Part shown: positions 39,101-46,482 of the stretch, piece by piece | How the letters are laid out: every line of letters begins with the position of its first letter | Numbering within the stretch: the stretch's first letter is position 1 | Source of the DNA: Paracoccaceae bacterium | GTDB taxonomy: Bacteria > Pseudomonadota > Alphaproteobacteria > Rhodobacterales > Rhodobacteraceae | Length of the DNA stretch: 64,000 nt | Reading direction: 5' to 3' | Assembly: GCA_024742695.1 (NCBI GenBank) | Contig: JANSXY010000006.1 | Location: forward strand, 149,703-213,702 | Position numbers and translations under genes: made by a program | The notes under the pieces: model-generated | Databases searched by the model: none | The model's input: only the letters and a program-made list of their open reading frames with translations | Told to the model about the DNA's origin: nothing

Positions 39101-40144
39101 TCACAGCCAGGATTTCACCGCCGCGGTCACCGCCTCGACCGACAGCCCGTATTGATGGTGCAGCGTCGGCAGGGCGCCGGCGTCGAGAAACTCGTCGGGC
39201 AGTCCGATCTGGCGGAACGGCACATGGATGCCGGCGCGCATCAGGTCCGCCGCGACCGCCTCGCCCAGCCCGCCGATCACCGTGTGGTTTTCCGCCACAA
39301 CGACCAGCCGGCCGGATTTCGCGGCCTCGGCGCGGATCGTCGCGACGTCCAGCGGCTTGATCGTGGGCACGTGCAGCACCGCGCAATCGACGCCATCGGC
39401 GGCCAGCCGTTCGGCCGCGTCAAGCACCCGCATCGTCATGAAGCCCGACGAGACGAACAGCACGTCGGCCCCGTCGCGGATCACCTGCGCCCGGCCCAGC
39501 CTGAATTCATAGCCGTAGCGGCCCAGGACGTCGGGCACCTTGCCGCGCAGCAGCCGCATGTAGACCGGGCCGGGATGGTCGGCGATGGCCTGGGTGGCCT
39601 GCGCGGTTTCGACCGCGTCGCAGGGATCGACGATGGTCAGCCCGGGCAGGCCGCGGAAGATCGCGATATCCTCGGTCGCCTGGTGGCTGGGGCCATAGCC
39701 GGTGGTCAGCCCCGGCAGGGCGCAGCAGATCTTCACCGGCAGGTTTTCCTCGGCGATCGCCATCGCGATGAAATCGTAGGCCCGGCGCGAGGCGAAGACG
39801 GCATAGGTGGTGGCAAACGGCGTGAACCCCTCGCGCGCCAGGCCGGCGGCGGCGGACAGCATCACCTGTTCGGCCATGCCCATCTGGTAGAACCGATCCG
39901 GGTAACGGGCGGCGAACACGTGCATGTCGGTGTATTTCGACAGGTCCGCCGACAGGCCGACGATATCGTCGCGCCGCGCGGCCAGGTCGCACAGCGCCGT
40001 GCCGAAGGGCGCGGTCACCGTCTCGCGCCCCTCGGCGTCGAGCGAGGCGATCATCGCCGAGGTCCGCGCCCCGCCCGAGGCCGGTTCGCGCGGGCTGTAT
40101 TTCGACTTGCGCCGGGAATGGGCGCCGAACGGCACGTCGGTCAT
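39101..40144 (-). CDS. Transketolase, C-terminal (pyrimidine + C-domain) subunit
   Basis: A 347-residue subunit of a split transketolase. The pyrimidine-binding domain has IVGLSADLSKYTD and FYQMGMAEQVMLSAAAGLA, whose Glu activates thiamine diphosphate. Then come GPSHQATEDIAIFRGLPG and the C-terminal domain. The start overlaps the N-terminal subunit's stop by 4 bp (ATGA). Two-gene transketolases occur in pathways for less common sugars, such as apulose-4-phosphate and other catabolic transketolases; the present substrate is not known. Confidence 0.88.
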   Translation of the reverse strand: MTDVPFGAHSRRKSKYSPREPASGGARTSAMIASLDAEGRETVTAPFGTALCDLAARRDDIVGLSADLSKYTDMHVFAARYPDRFYQMGMAEQVMLSAAAGLAREGFTPFATTYAVFASRRAYDFIAMAIAEENLPVKICCALPGLTTGYGPSHQATEDIAIFRGLPGLTIVDPCDAVETAQATQAIADHPGPVYMRLLRGKVPDVLGRYGYEFRLGRAQVIRDGADVLFVSSGFMTMRVLDAAERLAADGVDCAVLHVPTIKPLDVATIRAEAAKSGRLVVVAENHTVIGGLGEAVAADLMRAGIHVPFRQIGLPDEFLDAGALPTLHHQYGLSVEAVTAAVKSWL

Positions 40145-40983
40145 TGCCCCGCCTCCTCGTCCAGCACGGCGAGCGCGCGTTGCCATTCCTCGGGCTCGAC
40201 CCGAACGAAATGCGTGATCTCGCGCGCTTCCAGGAACGGCACGCCCTTGCACATCTTCGTGTTGCAGACGATCACGCGGGGCTGCGGGGCGGGATGCGTC
40301 CGCGCCGCGTCGAAGGCCGCCACCAGCGCGGCCATGTCGTTGCCGTCGACCTCCTGCGCGTACCAGCCGAAGGCCTGCCACTTCGCGGCCTCTGGCGTAC
40401 GCGCCAGCGCGTCGCGCGTCGGCCCGTCGGCCTGCTGGTTGTTGAAATCCACCACCGCGATCAGGTTGTCGAGCTGCCACTGCACGGCGGACATCACCGC
40501 CTCCCAGGTCGAACCCTCGCCGAGTTCGCCATCGGACAGAAGGTTGTAGACGAAGGCGGGGTTGCCCTTGCGCTTCAGCCCCAGCGCCGCGCCGACCGCG
40601 ATGCCCAGGCCCTGGCCCAGCGAGCCGCCGGTGATCTCCATCCCCGGCGTGTAGGAGGCCATGCCGGACATCGGCAGGCGCGAGTCGTCCATCCCGTAGG
40701 TCGCGATTTCGCTTTCCGGCAGGATGCCGGCCTCGATCATCGCGGCGTAGAGCGCGATCGCATAATGGCCGATCGACAGGTAGAAGCGGTCGCGCCCCTC
40801 CCACTCGGGTTCGCCCGGACGGTAGCGCATGGCGTGGAAATGGGTGACCGCCAGCACGTCGGCGATGCCCAGCGCCTGGCCGATATAGCCCTGCCCCTGC
40901 ACCTGCGCCATCCGCAGCGCGTGCCGCCGGATCGCGCGGGCACGCTGCGCGAGGCTGACATTCGACCCGGTCCGATCTGCCAA
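40141..40983 (-). CDS. Transketolase, N-terminal (thiamine diphosphate) subunit
   Basis: A 280-residue thiamine-diphosphate subunit: QGQGYIGQALGIADVLAV, DRFYLSIGHYAIALYAAMIE, PGMEITGGSLGQGLGIAVG, the ThDP motif DGELGEGSTWEAVM...VDFNNQQADG (GDG-like) and PRVIVCNTKMCKG. The start appears to be TTG at 40983: GGGAGGGG stands directly upstream, whereas extending to 41142 runs through the intergenic control region. It is first in the leftward operon and divergent from the SAF oxidoreductase, with a shared LysR-type box between them. Confidence 0.86.
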   Translation of the reverse strand: MADRTGSNVSLAQRARAIRRHALRMAQVQGQGYIGQALGIADVLAVTHFHAMRYRPGEPEWEGRDRFYLSIGHYAIALYAAMIEAGILPESEIATYGMDDSRLPMSGMASYTPGMEITGGSLGQGLGIAVGAALGLKRKGNPAFVYNLLSDGELGEGSTWEAVMSAVQWQLDNLIAVVDFNNQQADGPTRDALARTPEAAKWQAFGWYAQEVDGNDMAALVAAFDAARTHPAPQPRVIVCNTKMCKGVPFLEAREITHFVRVEPEEWQRALAVLDEEAGQ

Positions 40984-41065
40984 GCGTTCCCCTCCCGTCC
41001 CCTGATGCGGCCGATCAGTCACCCGCCCCGCCGGCTTTCTCAAGCTTGTTTTCTTAAGCAGTTGA

Positions 41066-41080
41066 TTAGAAGAACTACAA
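41066..41080 (+). promoter_or_regulatory. LysR-type box 1 (TT-N11-AA) between split transketolase and SAF oxidoreductase
   Basis: TTAGAAGAACTACAA, one of three copies in this locus (see 42531 and 43590). Ten of 15 positions are identical in all three (TTAG, G, CT, CAA). It is placed about midway: 77 bp from the ATG at 41158 and 82 bp from the TTG at 40983, so one site can serve both directions. Confidence 0.65.
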
Positions 41081-41157
41081 TACTTGCACCCAGAAACCGC
41101 TGTCGGGCACGCTGCCGCCCCGCCTATCGTCGGCACGGACAAGGGCGGAGGATGGCG

Positions 41158-42504
41158 ATGAACCTGTCAAGCATGCTGGCGGAGCGGACGGCGGCCGGGC
41201 GGCCGGTGCGCGTGGGGCTGATCGGCGCGGGCAAGTTCGGCTCGATGATCCTGGCCCAGGCGAAATGCATTCCCGGCTACCATGTCGCCGCGATCGCCGA
41301 TCTCGACCTCGGCAAGACGCGGGCGGCGCTGGCACGGGTGGGCTGGCCGGAGGAGCGGGTCGCCGCCGCCAGTATCGGCGCGGCGCTGGACGACGGCACG
41401 ACGCATCTGACGGAGGATGCGGGCGCGGTCTGCACCGCCGAGGGGATCGACTGCGTGATCGAGGCCACCGGTCATCCGACCGCCGGCATCCGGCACGCGC
41501 TGGCGGCGATCGAGGCGGGCAAGCATGTCGTCATGGTCAATGTCGAGGCCGACGTGCTCTGCGGGCCGCTGCTGGCCGCGCGCGCGAAGGAAAAGGGCGT
41601 GGTCTACTCGATGGCCTATGGCGATCAGCCGGCGGCGATCTGCGAACTGGTCGACTGGGTCCATGCCTGCGGGTTCGAGCTTGTCGCGGCGGGCAAGGGG
41701 ATGAACTTCGCCCCGCCCTACCGCTATTCCACCCCCGATACCGTCTGGGGTTTCTTCGGCTGGAGCGCGGAAGAGGTCGCCAAGGGCGATTTCAATCCGA
41801 AGATGTACAACTCGTTCACCGATGGCACCAAGGCCGCGATCGAGATGGCGGCGGTCGCGAATGCCACCGGGCTCGACTGCCCCGAGGACGGGCTGGCCTT
41901 TCATCCCAGCGGGCTTCAGGATCTTGCCGAGGTGTTCAAGCCCGAGGCCGAGGGCGGGCGGCTGCCGAAGGCCGGGATCGTCGACATCGCCGCCAGCCGG
42001 GAACCCGACGGGCGCGTGGTGCTGAACAACATCCAGTACGGGATGTTCGTGACCTTCCGCGCGCCGGATGCCTATACCCGCGCCTGTTTCCAGCAATACG
42101 GGCTCCTGACCGACAAGAGCGGCTGGTACGGTTCGATGTGGCGGCCGTTTCACCTGATCGGGCTGGAAACCTCGGTTTCCGTCCTGTCGGCCTGCCTGCG
42201 CGGCGAGCCCACCGGCACCTCCGGCCGCTACCACGCCGACGCGGTGGCGACGGCGAAGGCGGATTTTCCCGCCGGCACGATGCTGGATGGCGAGGGCGGC
42301 TTCACCGTCTGGGCAAAGGCCATCCCCGCGGCGCGATCGGTCGCGCTGAACGCGCTGCCGATCGGGCTGGCCCATCATGCCCGGCTCAAGCGCCCGGTCG
42401 CGCGCGACCAGATCGTCAGCTTCGAGGACGTGGAGCTTGTCGACGACCTCGACATCGTGGCGATGCGGCGCGACCAGGTCGCGATGCTGGACGGCGGCCC
42501 CTGA
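41158..42504 (+). CDS. SAF-domain NAD(P)-dependent oxidoreductase, DXR-like (DRL) family
   Basis: A 448-residue enzyme. The Rossmann motif GLIGAGKFGSMILAQ is at residues 20-34. The middle has MVNVEADVLCGPLL, EKGVVYSMAYGDQPAAICEL, VAAGKGMN, DGTKAAIEMAAVANATGL and EGGRLPKAGIVD. The C-terminal part carries the SAF-like region with LKRPVARDQIVSF. This layout fits the homoserine-dehydrogenase-like family that includes Brucella DRL (a type II DXP reductoisomerase) and many unstudied paralogues. The ATG at 41158 is chosen for GGAGG at proper spacing; ATG 41152 is too close. Divergent from the split transketolase; probably part of the same sugar pathway. Confidence 0.8.
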   Translation: MNLSSMLAERTAAGRPVRVGLIGAGKFGSMILAQAKCIPGYHVAAIADLDLGKTRAALARVGWPEERVAAASIGAALDDGTTHLTEDAGAVCTAEGIDCVIEATGHPTAGIRHALAAIEAGKHVVMVNVEADVLCGPLLAARAKEKGVVYSMAYGDQPAAICELVDWVHACGFELVAAGKGMNFAPPYRYSTPDTVWGFFGWSAEEVAKGDFNPKMYNSFTDGTKAAIEMAAVANATGLDCPEDGLAFHPSGLQDLAEVFKPEAEGGRLPKAGIVDIAASREPDGRVVLNNIQYGMFVTFRAPDAYTRACFQQYGLLTDKSGWYGSMWRPFHLIGLETSVSVLSACLRGEPTGTSGRYHADAVATAKADFPAGTMLDGEGGFTVWAKAIPAARSVALNALPIGLAHHARLKRPVARDQIVSFEDVELVDDLDIVAMRRDQVAMLDGGP

Positions 42505-42530
42505 CGGGCGGCCTCCGCCGCACCACTTGT

Positions 42531-42545
42531 TTAGCTGGGCTTCAA
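42531..42545 (+). promoter_or_regulatory. LysR-type box 2 upstream of the LysR gene
   Basis: TTAGCTGGGCTTCAA, with the same TT-N11-AA form and the same ten fixed bases as boxes 1 and 3. It lies 46 bp before the ATG of the LysR gene, suggesting autoregulation. Confidence 0.6.
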
Positions 42546-42590
42546 ACCCGGGCCATGCCAGACTGTCCGCCGGTCGGGTCGGGGGGCGGC

Positions 42591-43553
42591 ATGCGCGACA
42601 TCAATCTCAAGGCGACGGAGTATTTCGAGGCGGTGGCGCGGCTGGGCACGGTCACGCGCGCGGCGGCGGAGCTTGGCGTCTCGCCCTCGGCTGTCAGCCA
42701 GCAGGTGCGGCTTCTGGAAACCCAGTTCGGAGTGAAGCTGTTTCGCCGTGAAAAGCGCCGCCTGGTGCTGACGCTGGACGGCGACCGGCTGTTCCAGACC
42801 ACGACCCATGCCTTCGGGGCGTTGCGCAACGCCCGCTCGGCGATCGGCCGGCAGCGTGACATGCGCGGCCTGACGGTGCGGGTGAGCCCCGGCTTCGGGG
42901 TGCATGTGCTTGGCCCGCGGATCGCCCGCTTCGCCGCGGAGAACCCGGACTGGGCGATCCGGATCGACGCCACGCCCGATTTCACCGCCTTCGAAACCGA
43001 GGCCGTGGATTGCGATCTGCGTCACGGTCACGGCGCCTGGGCCGGCCTGACCGTCGATTGCCTGATGAACGACCTGGTGCTGCCGATGTGCAGCCCCGCC
43101 TATCTCGACCGGCTGCGGGCGGAGGGCGACGACCCGGCAACGCAGTTGCGCTCGGCACGGCTGATCGACAGCGTGAAGGCGCTCTATCGCTGGGACTTGT
43201 GGCTTGCCGGAAACCGGATCGAGATGGCCGACCTCGTCTACCCGCTGCGCTTCGACCGGTCGTCGATGTCGATCGAGATGGCCAAGCAGTCGGGCGGCGT
43301 GGCGCTGGACAGCGCGACGCTATGCCTGCCGCAGTTGCAAAGCGGCGACCTGGTGCCCTTCGCCCCGGCGCTGGGGGTGGTGGAGTTTCCGGCCTACTGG
43401 TTCGTCTGCCCGCCCCGCTACCTCAACCGCCGCGTGCTCAGCCGGTTTCACGACTGGATCGGCACGGAGGCGCGTGCCCACGAGGCCGAGGCGCGCGCGG
43501 TGCTGAGCGACCTTGGCTGCCATTTCCTGCCCACCCGGTCCCCGGCGCTCTGA
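42591..43553 (+). CDS. LysR-family regulator of the sugar locus
   Basis: A 320-residue LysR protein of the GcvA-like group. The N-terminal helix-turn-helix is in FEAVARLGTVTRAAAELGVSPSAVSQQVRLLE; the effector domain has LTVRVSPGFGVHVLGPRIARF. GGGGGGCGG precedes the ATG. It is framed by two of the three LysR-type boxes and sits between the SAF oxidoreductase and the second transketolase. It is the most likely reader of these boxes; the inducer would be a pathway intermediate. Confidence 0.9.
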   Translation: MRDINLKATEYFEAVARLGTVTRAAAELGVSPSAVSQQVRLLETQFGVKLFRREKRRLVLTLDGDRLFQTTTHAFGALRNARSAIGRQRDMRGLTVRVSPGFGVHVLGPRIARFAAENPDWAIRIDATPDFTAFETEAVDCDLRHGHGAWAGLTVDCLMNDLVLPMCSPAYLDRLRAEGDDPATQLRSARLIDSVKALYRWDLWLAGNRIEMADLVYPLRFDRSSMSIEMAKQSGGVALDSATLCLPQLQSGDLVPFAPALGVVEFPAYWFVCPPRYLNRRVLSRFHDWIGTEARAHEAEARAVLSDLGCHFLPTRSPAL

Positions 43554-43589
43554 CCCGGTGCCGGTGCTTCGGAAATCCGCAGCATCCTG

Positions 43590-43604
43590 TTAGGAGAACT
43601 TCAA
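43590..43604 (+). promoter_or_regulatory. LysR-type box 3 upstream of the full-length transketolase
   Basis: TTAGGAGAACTTCAA, with the same ten fixed positions as boxes 1 and 2. It lies 57 bp before the transketolase ATG. Confidence 0.65.
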
Positions 43605-43660
43605 AGGCATCCGGGGCGAAACCGGATAGGCCTGACGGGCGGCAACGACGGGGGAAGAAG

Positions 43661-45634
43661 ATGCCCGATATCCAGCAGATGGCGAACGCGATCCGGTTTC
43701 TCGCGATCGACGCGATCCTCAACGCGGGCGAGGGCCATCAGGGTGTGCCGCTGGGCATGGCCGAGATCGCGGCGGTGCTGTGTGCCAACCACCTCAAGGC
43801 CGATCCGGCCGATCCGCTCTGGCCCGACCGGGATCGGGTGGTCCTGTCGAACGGCCACGGGTCTATGCTGCTTTACGCGCTGCTGCACCTCGCGGGCTAC
43901 GAGGCGGTCTCGACCGAGGCGCTGAAGACCTTCCGCCGCCTCGGATCGGTCTGCGCCGGGCACCCGGAGATCGAGCAGCACGCCGGGGTGGAGATCACCA
44001 CCGGCCTTCTCGGCCAGGGTATCGCCTGCGCGGTGGGCATGGCCCTGGCCGAGGCGCGGCTGGCGGCGGAGTTCGGCCCCGTCCTTGTCGATCACCGGAC
44101 CTGGGCCTTCGTCGGCGACGGCTGCCTGCAGGAAGGCGTGGGGCAGGAGGCGATCTCGCTGGCCGGGCACCTCAGGCTGGGCAAGCTGACCTTTCTGTGG
44201 GACGACAACCACATCACCGACGACGGCGACACGCTGCTGTCGATCAGCGAGGACGTGCCGGCGCGGTTCCGGGCGGCGGGCTGGCACGTCGAATGCCTCG
44301 ACGGCCATGACATCGCCGCGATCGACACCGCGCTGGCCGCCGCGACGGCCGATCCCCGGCCCTCGCTTCTGGCCTGCCGCACCACCATCGCCCGCGGGCT
44401 GCCGCGGCTGCAGGGCCGGCGCGGCGGCCACAGCGCGCCGATCACCCCGGCCGACCGGGCCGAAGCGGCCGCGCTGACCGGTTGGCAGCATCCGGCCTTC
44501 GACGTGCCGGCGGCGGTGCGGGCGGACTGGGGCAGACTGGCCGAACGCGGCGGCGCGGCGCGGCGGGCCTGGACCGCGCGGCAGGCCGCCGATCCCGGGG
44601 CGGCCGATTTCGCGCGCCGTGTCGCGGGCCGCCTGCCGGCGGGCTGGGCGGGTCTTGCCACGGAGCTTCGGCAGGCGGCGACGGCGGAACCGCGCCCGAC
44701 CATCGCGGCCTCGGGCGATGTCTGCGACGCGCTGGCGGGGCCGCTGCCCGAAACCCTCGTGCTTTGCGCCGACCTCGAGGCGCCGACCAACCACAAGCGC
44801 GGCCGCGCCGCCTTCACCGCGCAGGACCGGGCCGGCGGCTACGTGCATTGCGGGGTGCGCGAACACCTGATGGGCGCGATGGCCTGCGGGATCGCCGCGC
44901 ATGGCGGGCTGAGGCCAGTGAACGTGACCTATCTCGCCTTCGCCGACTACGAACGCCCGGCGATGCGGATGGCGGCGCTGATGGGCCTGCCCGCGCTGTT
45001 CGTCTTCAGCCACGATTCGATCGGCGTGGGATCGAACGGGCCGACCCATCAGCCGGTTGAAATCCTCGCCAGTTTCCGCGCGATGCCGAACATGGCCGTG
45101 TTCCGCCCCGCCGACGCGGTGGAAACCGCCGAGGCCTGGGAAATCGCGCTGGAGACCGGCGACGGCCCGAGCCTGCTGGCGTTGTCGCGGCAGGACGCGA
45201 TGCCGGTGCGGGGCGCCGACCGGGCCGAGAACCGCAGCCGGCGCGGCGCCTACGTGCTGGCCGAGGCCCGCGGGAACCGGGCGCTGACCCTGCTGGCCAC
45301 CGGCACCGAGGTCGCGCTGGCGATGGCGGCGCGCGACGCGCTGGAGGCCGAAGGGATCGCCACGGCGGTGGTGTCGATGCCGTGCTGGGAGCTGTTCGAG
45401 GCGCAGGATGACGGCTATCGCGCGGCGGTGCTGGGCGAGGCGCCGCGAATCGGGATCGAGGCGGCGATGCAGTTCGGCTGGGAGCGATGGCTGCGGCCGG
45501 GCGACCGGTTCATCGGGATGACGGGCTTCGGCGCGTCGGACCGGGCCGAGGCGCTTTACGCCCATTTCGGGATCACCGCGGAGCGGATCGTCGAGGCCGG
45601 CCGCGCCCTTGTCGCCGGCGCGGTCAGCCGCTGA
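43661..45634 (+). CDS. Divergent full-length transketolase
   Basis: A 657-residue transketolase. The N-terminal thiamine-diphosphate domain has AGEGHQGVPLGMAEI (SGHPG in usual enzymes), DRVVLSNGHGSMLLYALLHL, GVEITTGLLGQGIACAVGMA and FVGDGCLQEG. The pyrimidine domain has HCGVREHLMGAMACG and SHDSIGVGSNGPTHQPVE; LALSRQD follows. Several contacts to the sugar phosphate differ from standard tkt (GGHSAPITP where HGxPLG is usual). It may use another donor or acceptor. GGGGGAAG precedes the ATG, and a LysR-type box lies 57 bp upstream. The 3' end overlaps the convergent AroE-like gene by 11 bp. Confidence 0.86.
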   Translation: MPDIQQMANAIRFLAIDAILNAGEGHQGVPLGMAEIAAVLCANHLKADPADPLWPDRDRVVLSNGHGSMLLYALLHLAGYEAVSTEALKTFRRLGSVCAGHPEIEQHAGVEITTGLLGQGIACAVGMALAEARLAAEFGPVLVDHRTWAFVGDGCLQEGVGQEAISLAGHLRLGKLTFLWDDNHITDDGDTLLSISEDVPARFRAAGWHVECLDGHDIAAIDTALAAATADPRPSLLACRTTIARGLPRLQGRRGGHSAPITPADRAEAAALTGWQHPAFDVPAAVRADWGRLAERGGAARRAWTARQAADPGAADFARRVAGRLPAGWAGLATELRQAATAEPRPTIAASGDVCDALAGPLPETLVLCADLEAPTNHKRGRAAFTAQDRAGGYVHCGVREHLMGAMACGIAAHGGLRPVNVTYLAFADYERPAMRMAALMGLPALFVFSHDSIGVGSNGPTHQPVEILASFRAMPNMAVFRPADAVETAEAWEIALETGDGPSLLALSRQDAMPVRGADRAENRSRRGAYVLAEARGNRALTLLATGTEVALAMAARDALEAEGIATAVVSMPCWELFEAQDDGYRAAVLGEAPRIGIEAAMQFGWERWLRPGDRFIGMTGFGASDRAEALYAHFGITAERIVEAGRALVAGAVSR

Positions 45635-46463
45635 GCCGGGCGAGCCGGCGCAGCGTGTCGGCATCGGTCGAGGGCAGGCCGAAGAAATCCAGATAGGCCG
45701 GGATCTGTTCGAACAGCATCTCGGTGCCCGCCTGGGTCGGGCAGCCGCGCGCCCGCGCGGCGGCCAGAAGTGGCGTGTCATCGGCCAGCACCACCTCGCC
45801 CACGAAAGTGCCCGGCGCGATCCGGTCGGTCGCGACCGGCAGGGGATCGCGCGGGCCCATGCCCAGCGGCGTGGCGTTGACGACGACCGGCCAGCCGGCG
45901 GGATCGTCCGACCCGGTGGAGACCTCTGTTCCCGGAAACTGCCGGCGCAGCCGGCCGGCCAGCGCCTCCGCCCGCGCCGCATCGACATCGTAAAGCCCCA
46001 GCGCCGCCGCCCCGGCCTGCGCCAGCGCGGCGGCGATCGCCGATCCGACGCCGCCCGCGCCCACCACCAGCGCGCGGGTTCCGGCGGCGGCACGGCCGTG
46101 CCGCTCCATGCCGCGCACGAAACCGGCGCCGTCGAACATGTCGCCGATCAGCCTGCCGTCCTCGGCGCGGCGCACGGCGTTGCACGCCCCGCAGGCCAGA
46201 ACCGCCGGCGACGCGGTATCGACCAGCCCCGCCGCCGTTACCTTGTGCGGCATGGTGATCAGCGCCCCGGCGAAGTTCCGAAGCCGCGCGACATGGGACA
46301 GGAACGCCGGGAAATCCGCCGCCTCACAGCCCATCGGCACGACGACGACATCGACGCCGGCGGCCTCGAACCACGGGTTGTAGATCATCGGCGCGCGGAA
46401 GCCTTCGGTCGGCACGCCGAGATGGGCGATGATCCTCGTGCGCCCGGTGATCCGGCCGGTCAC
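45624..46463 (-). CDS. Shikimate-dehydrogenase-like (AroE-fold) protein with altered substrate motif
   Basis: A 279-residue AroE-fold protein. The catalytic Lys is kept in ALITMPHKVTAAGL, the NAD(P)-binding motif is VVGAGGVGSAIAAALA, and MFEQIPAYLDF-like residues (TEMLFEQIPAYLDFF) close the family pattern. The N-terminal substrate site, normally S-K-S-P, reads EGFRAP, and the usual NTDxxG is MFDGAG. It is therefore unlikely to act on shikimate and more likely handles another polyol or sugar acid. The GTG at 46463 is 19 bp after the aldehyde dehydrogenase stop, so they form one operon. Confidence 0.8.
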   Translation of the reverse strand: MTGRITGRTRIIAHLGVPTEGFRAPMIYNPWFEAAGVDVVVVPMGCEAADFPAFLSHVARLRNFAGALITMPHKVTAAGLVDTASPAVLACGACNAVRRAEDGRLIGDMFDGAGFVRGMERHGRAAAGTRALVVGAGGVGSAIAAALAQAGAAALGLYDVDAARAEALAGRLRRQFPGTEVSTGSDDPAGWPVVVNATPLGMGPRDPLPVATDRIAPGTFVGEVVLADDTPLLAAARARGCPTQAGTEMLFEQIPAYLDFFGLPSTDADTLRRLARLSG

Positions 46464-46482
46464 GCGCCCGCCCCCGGCCCGG

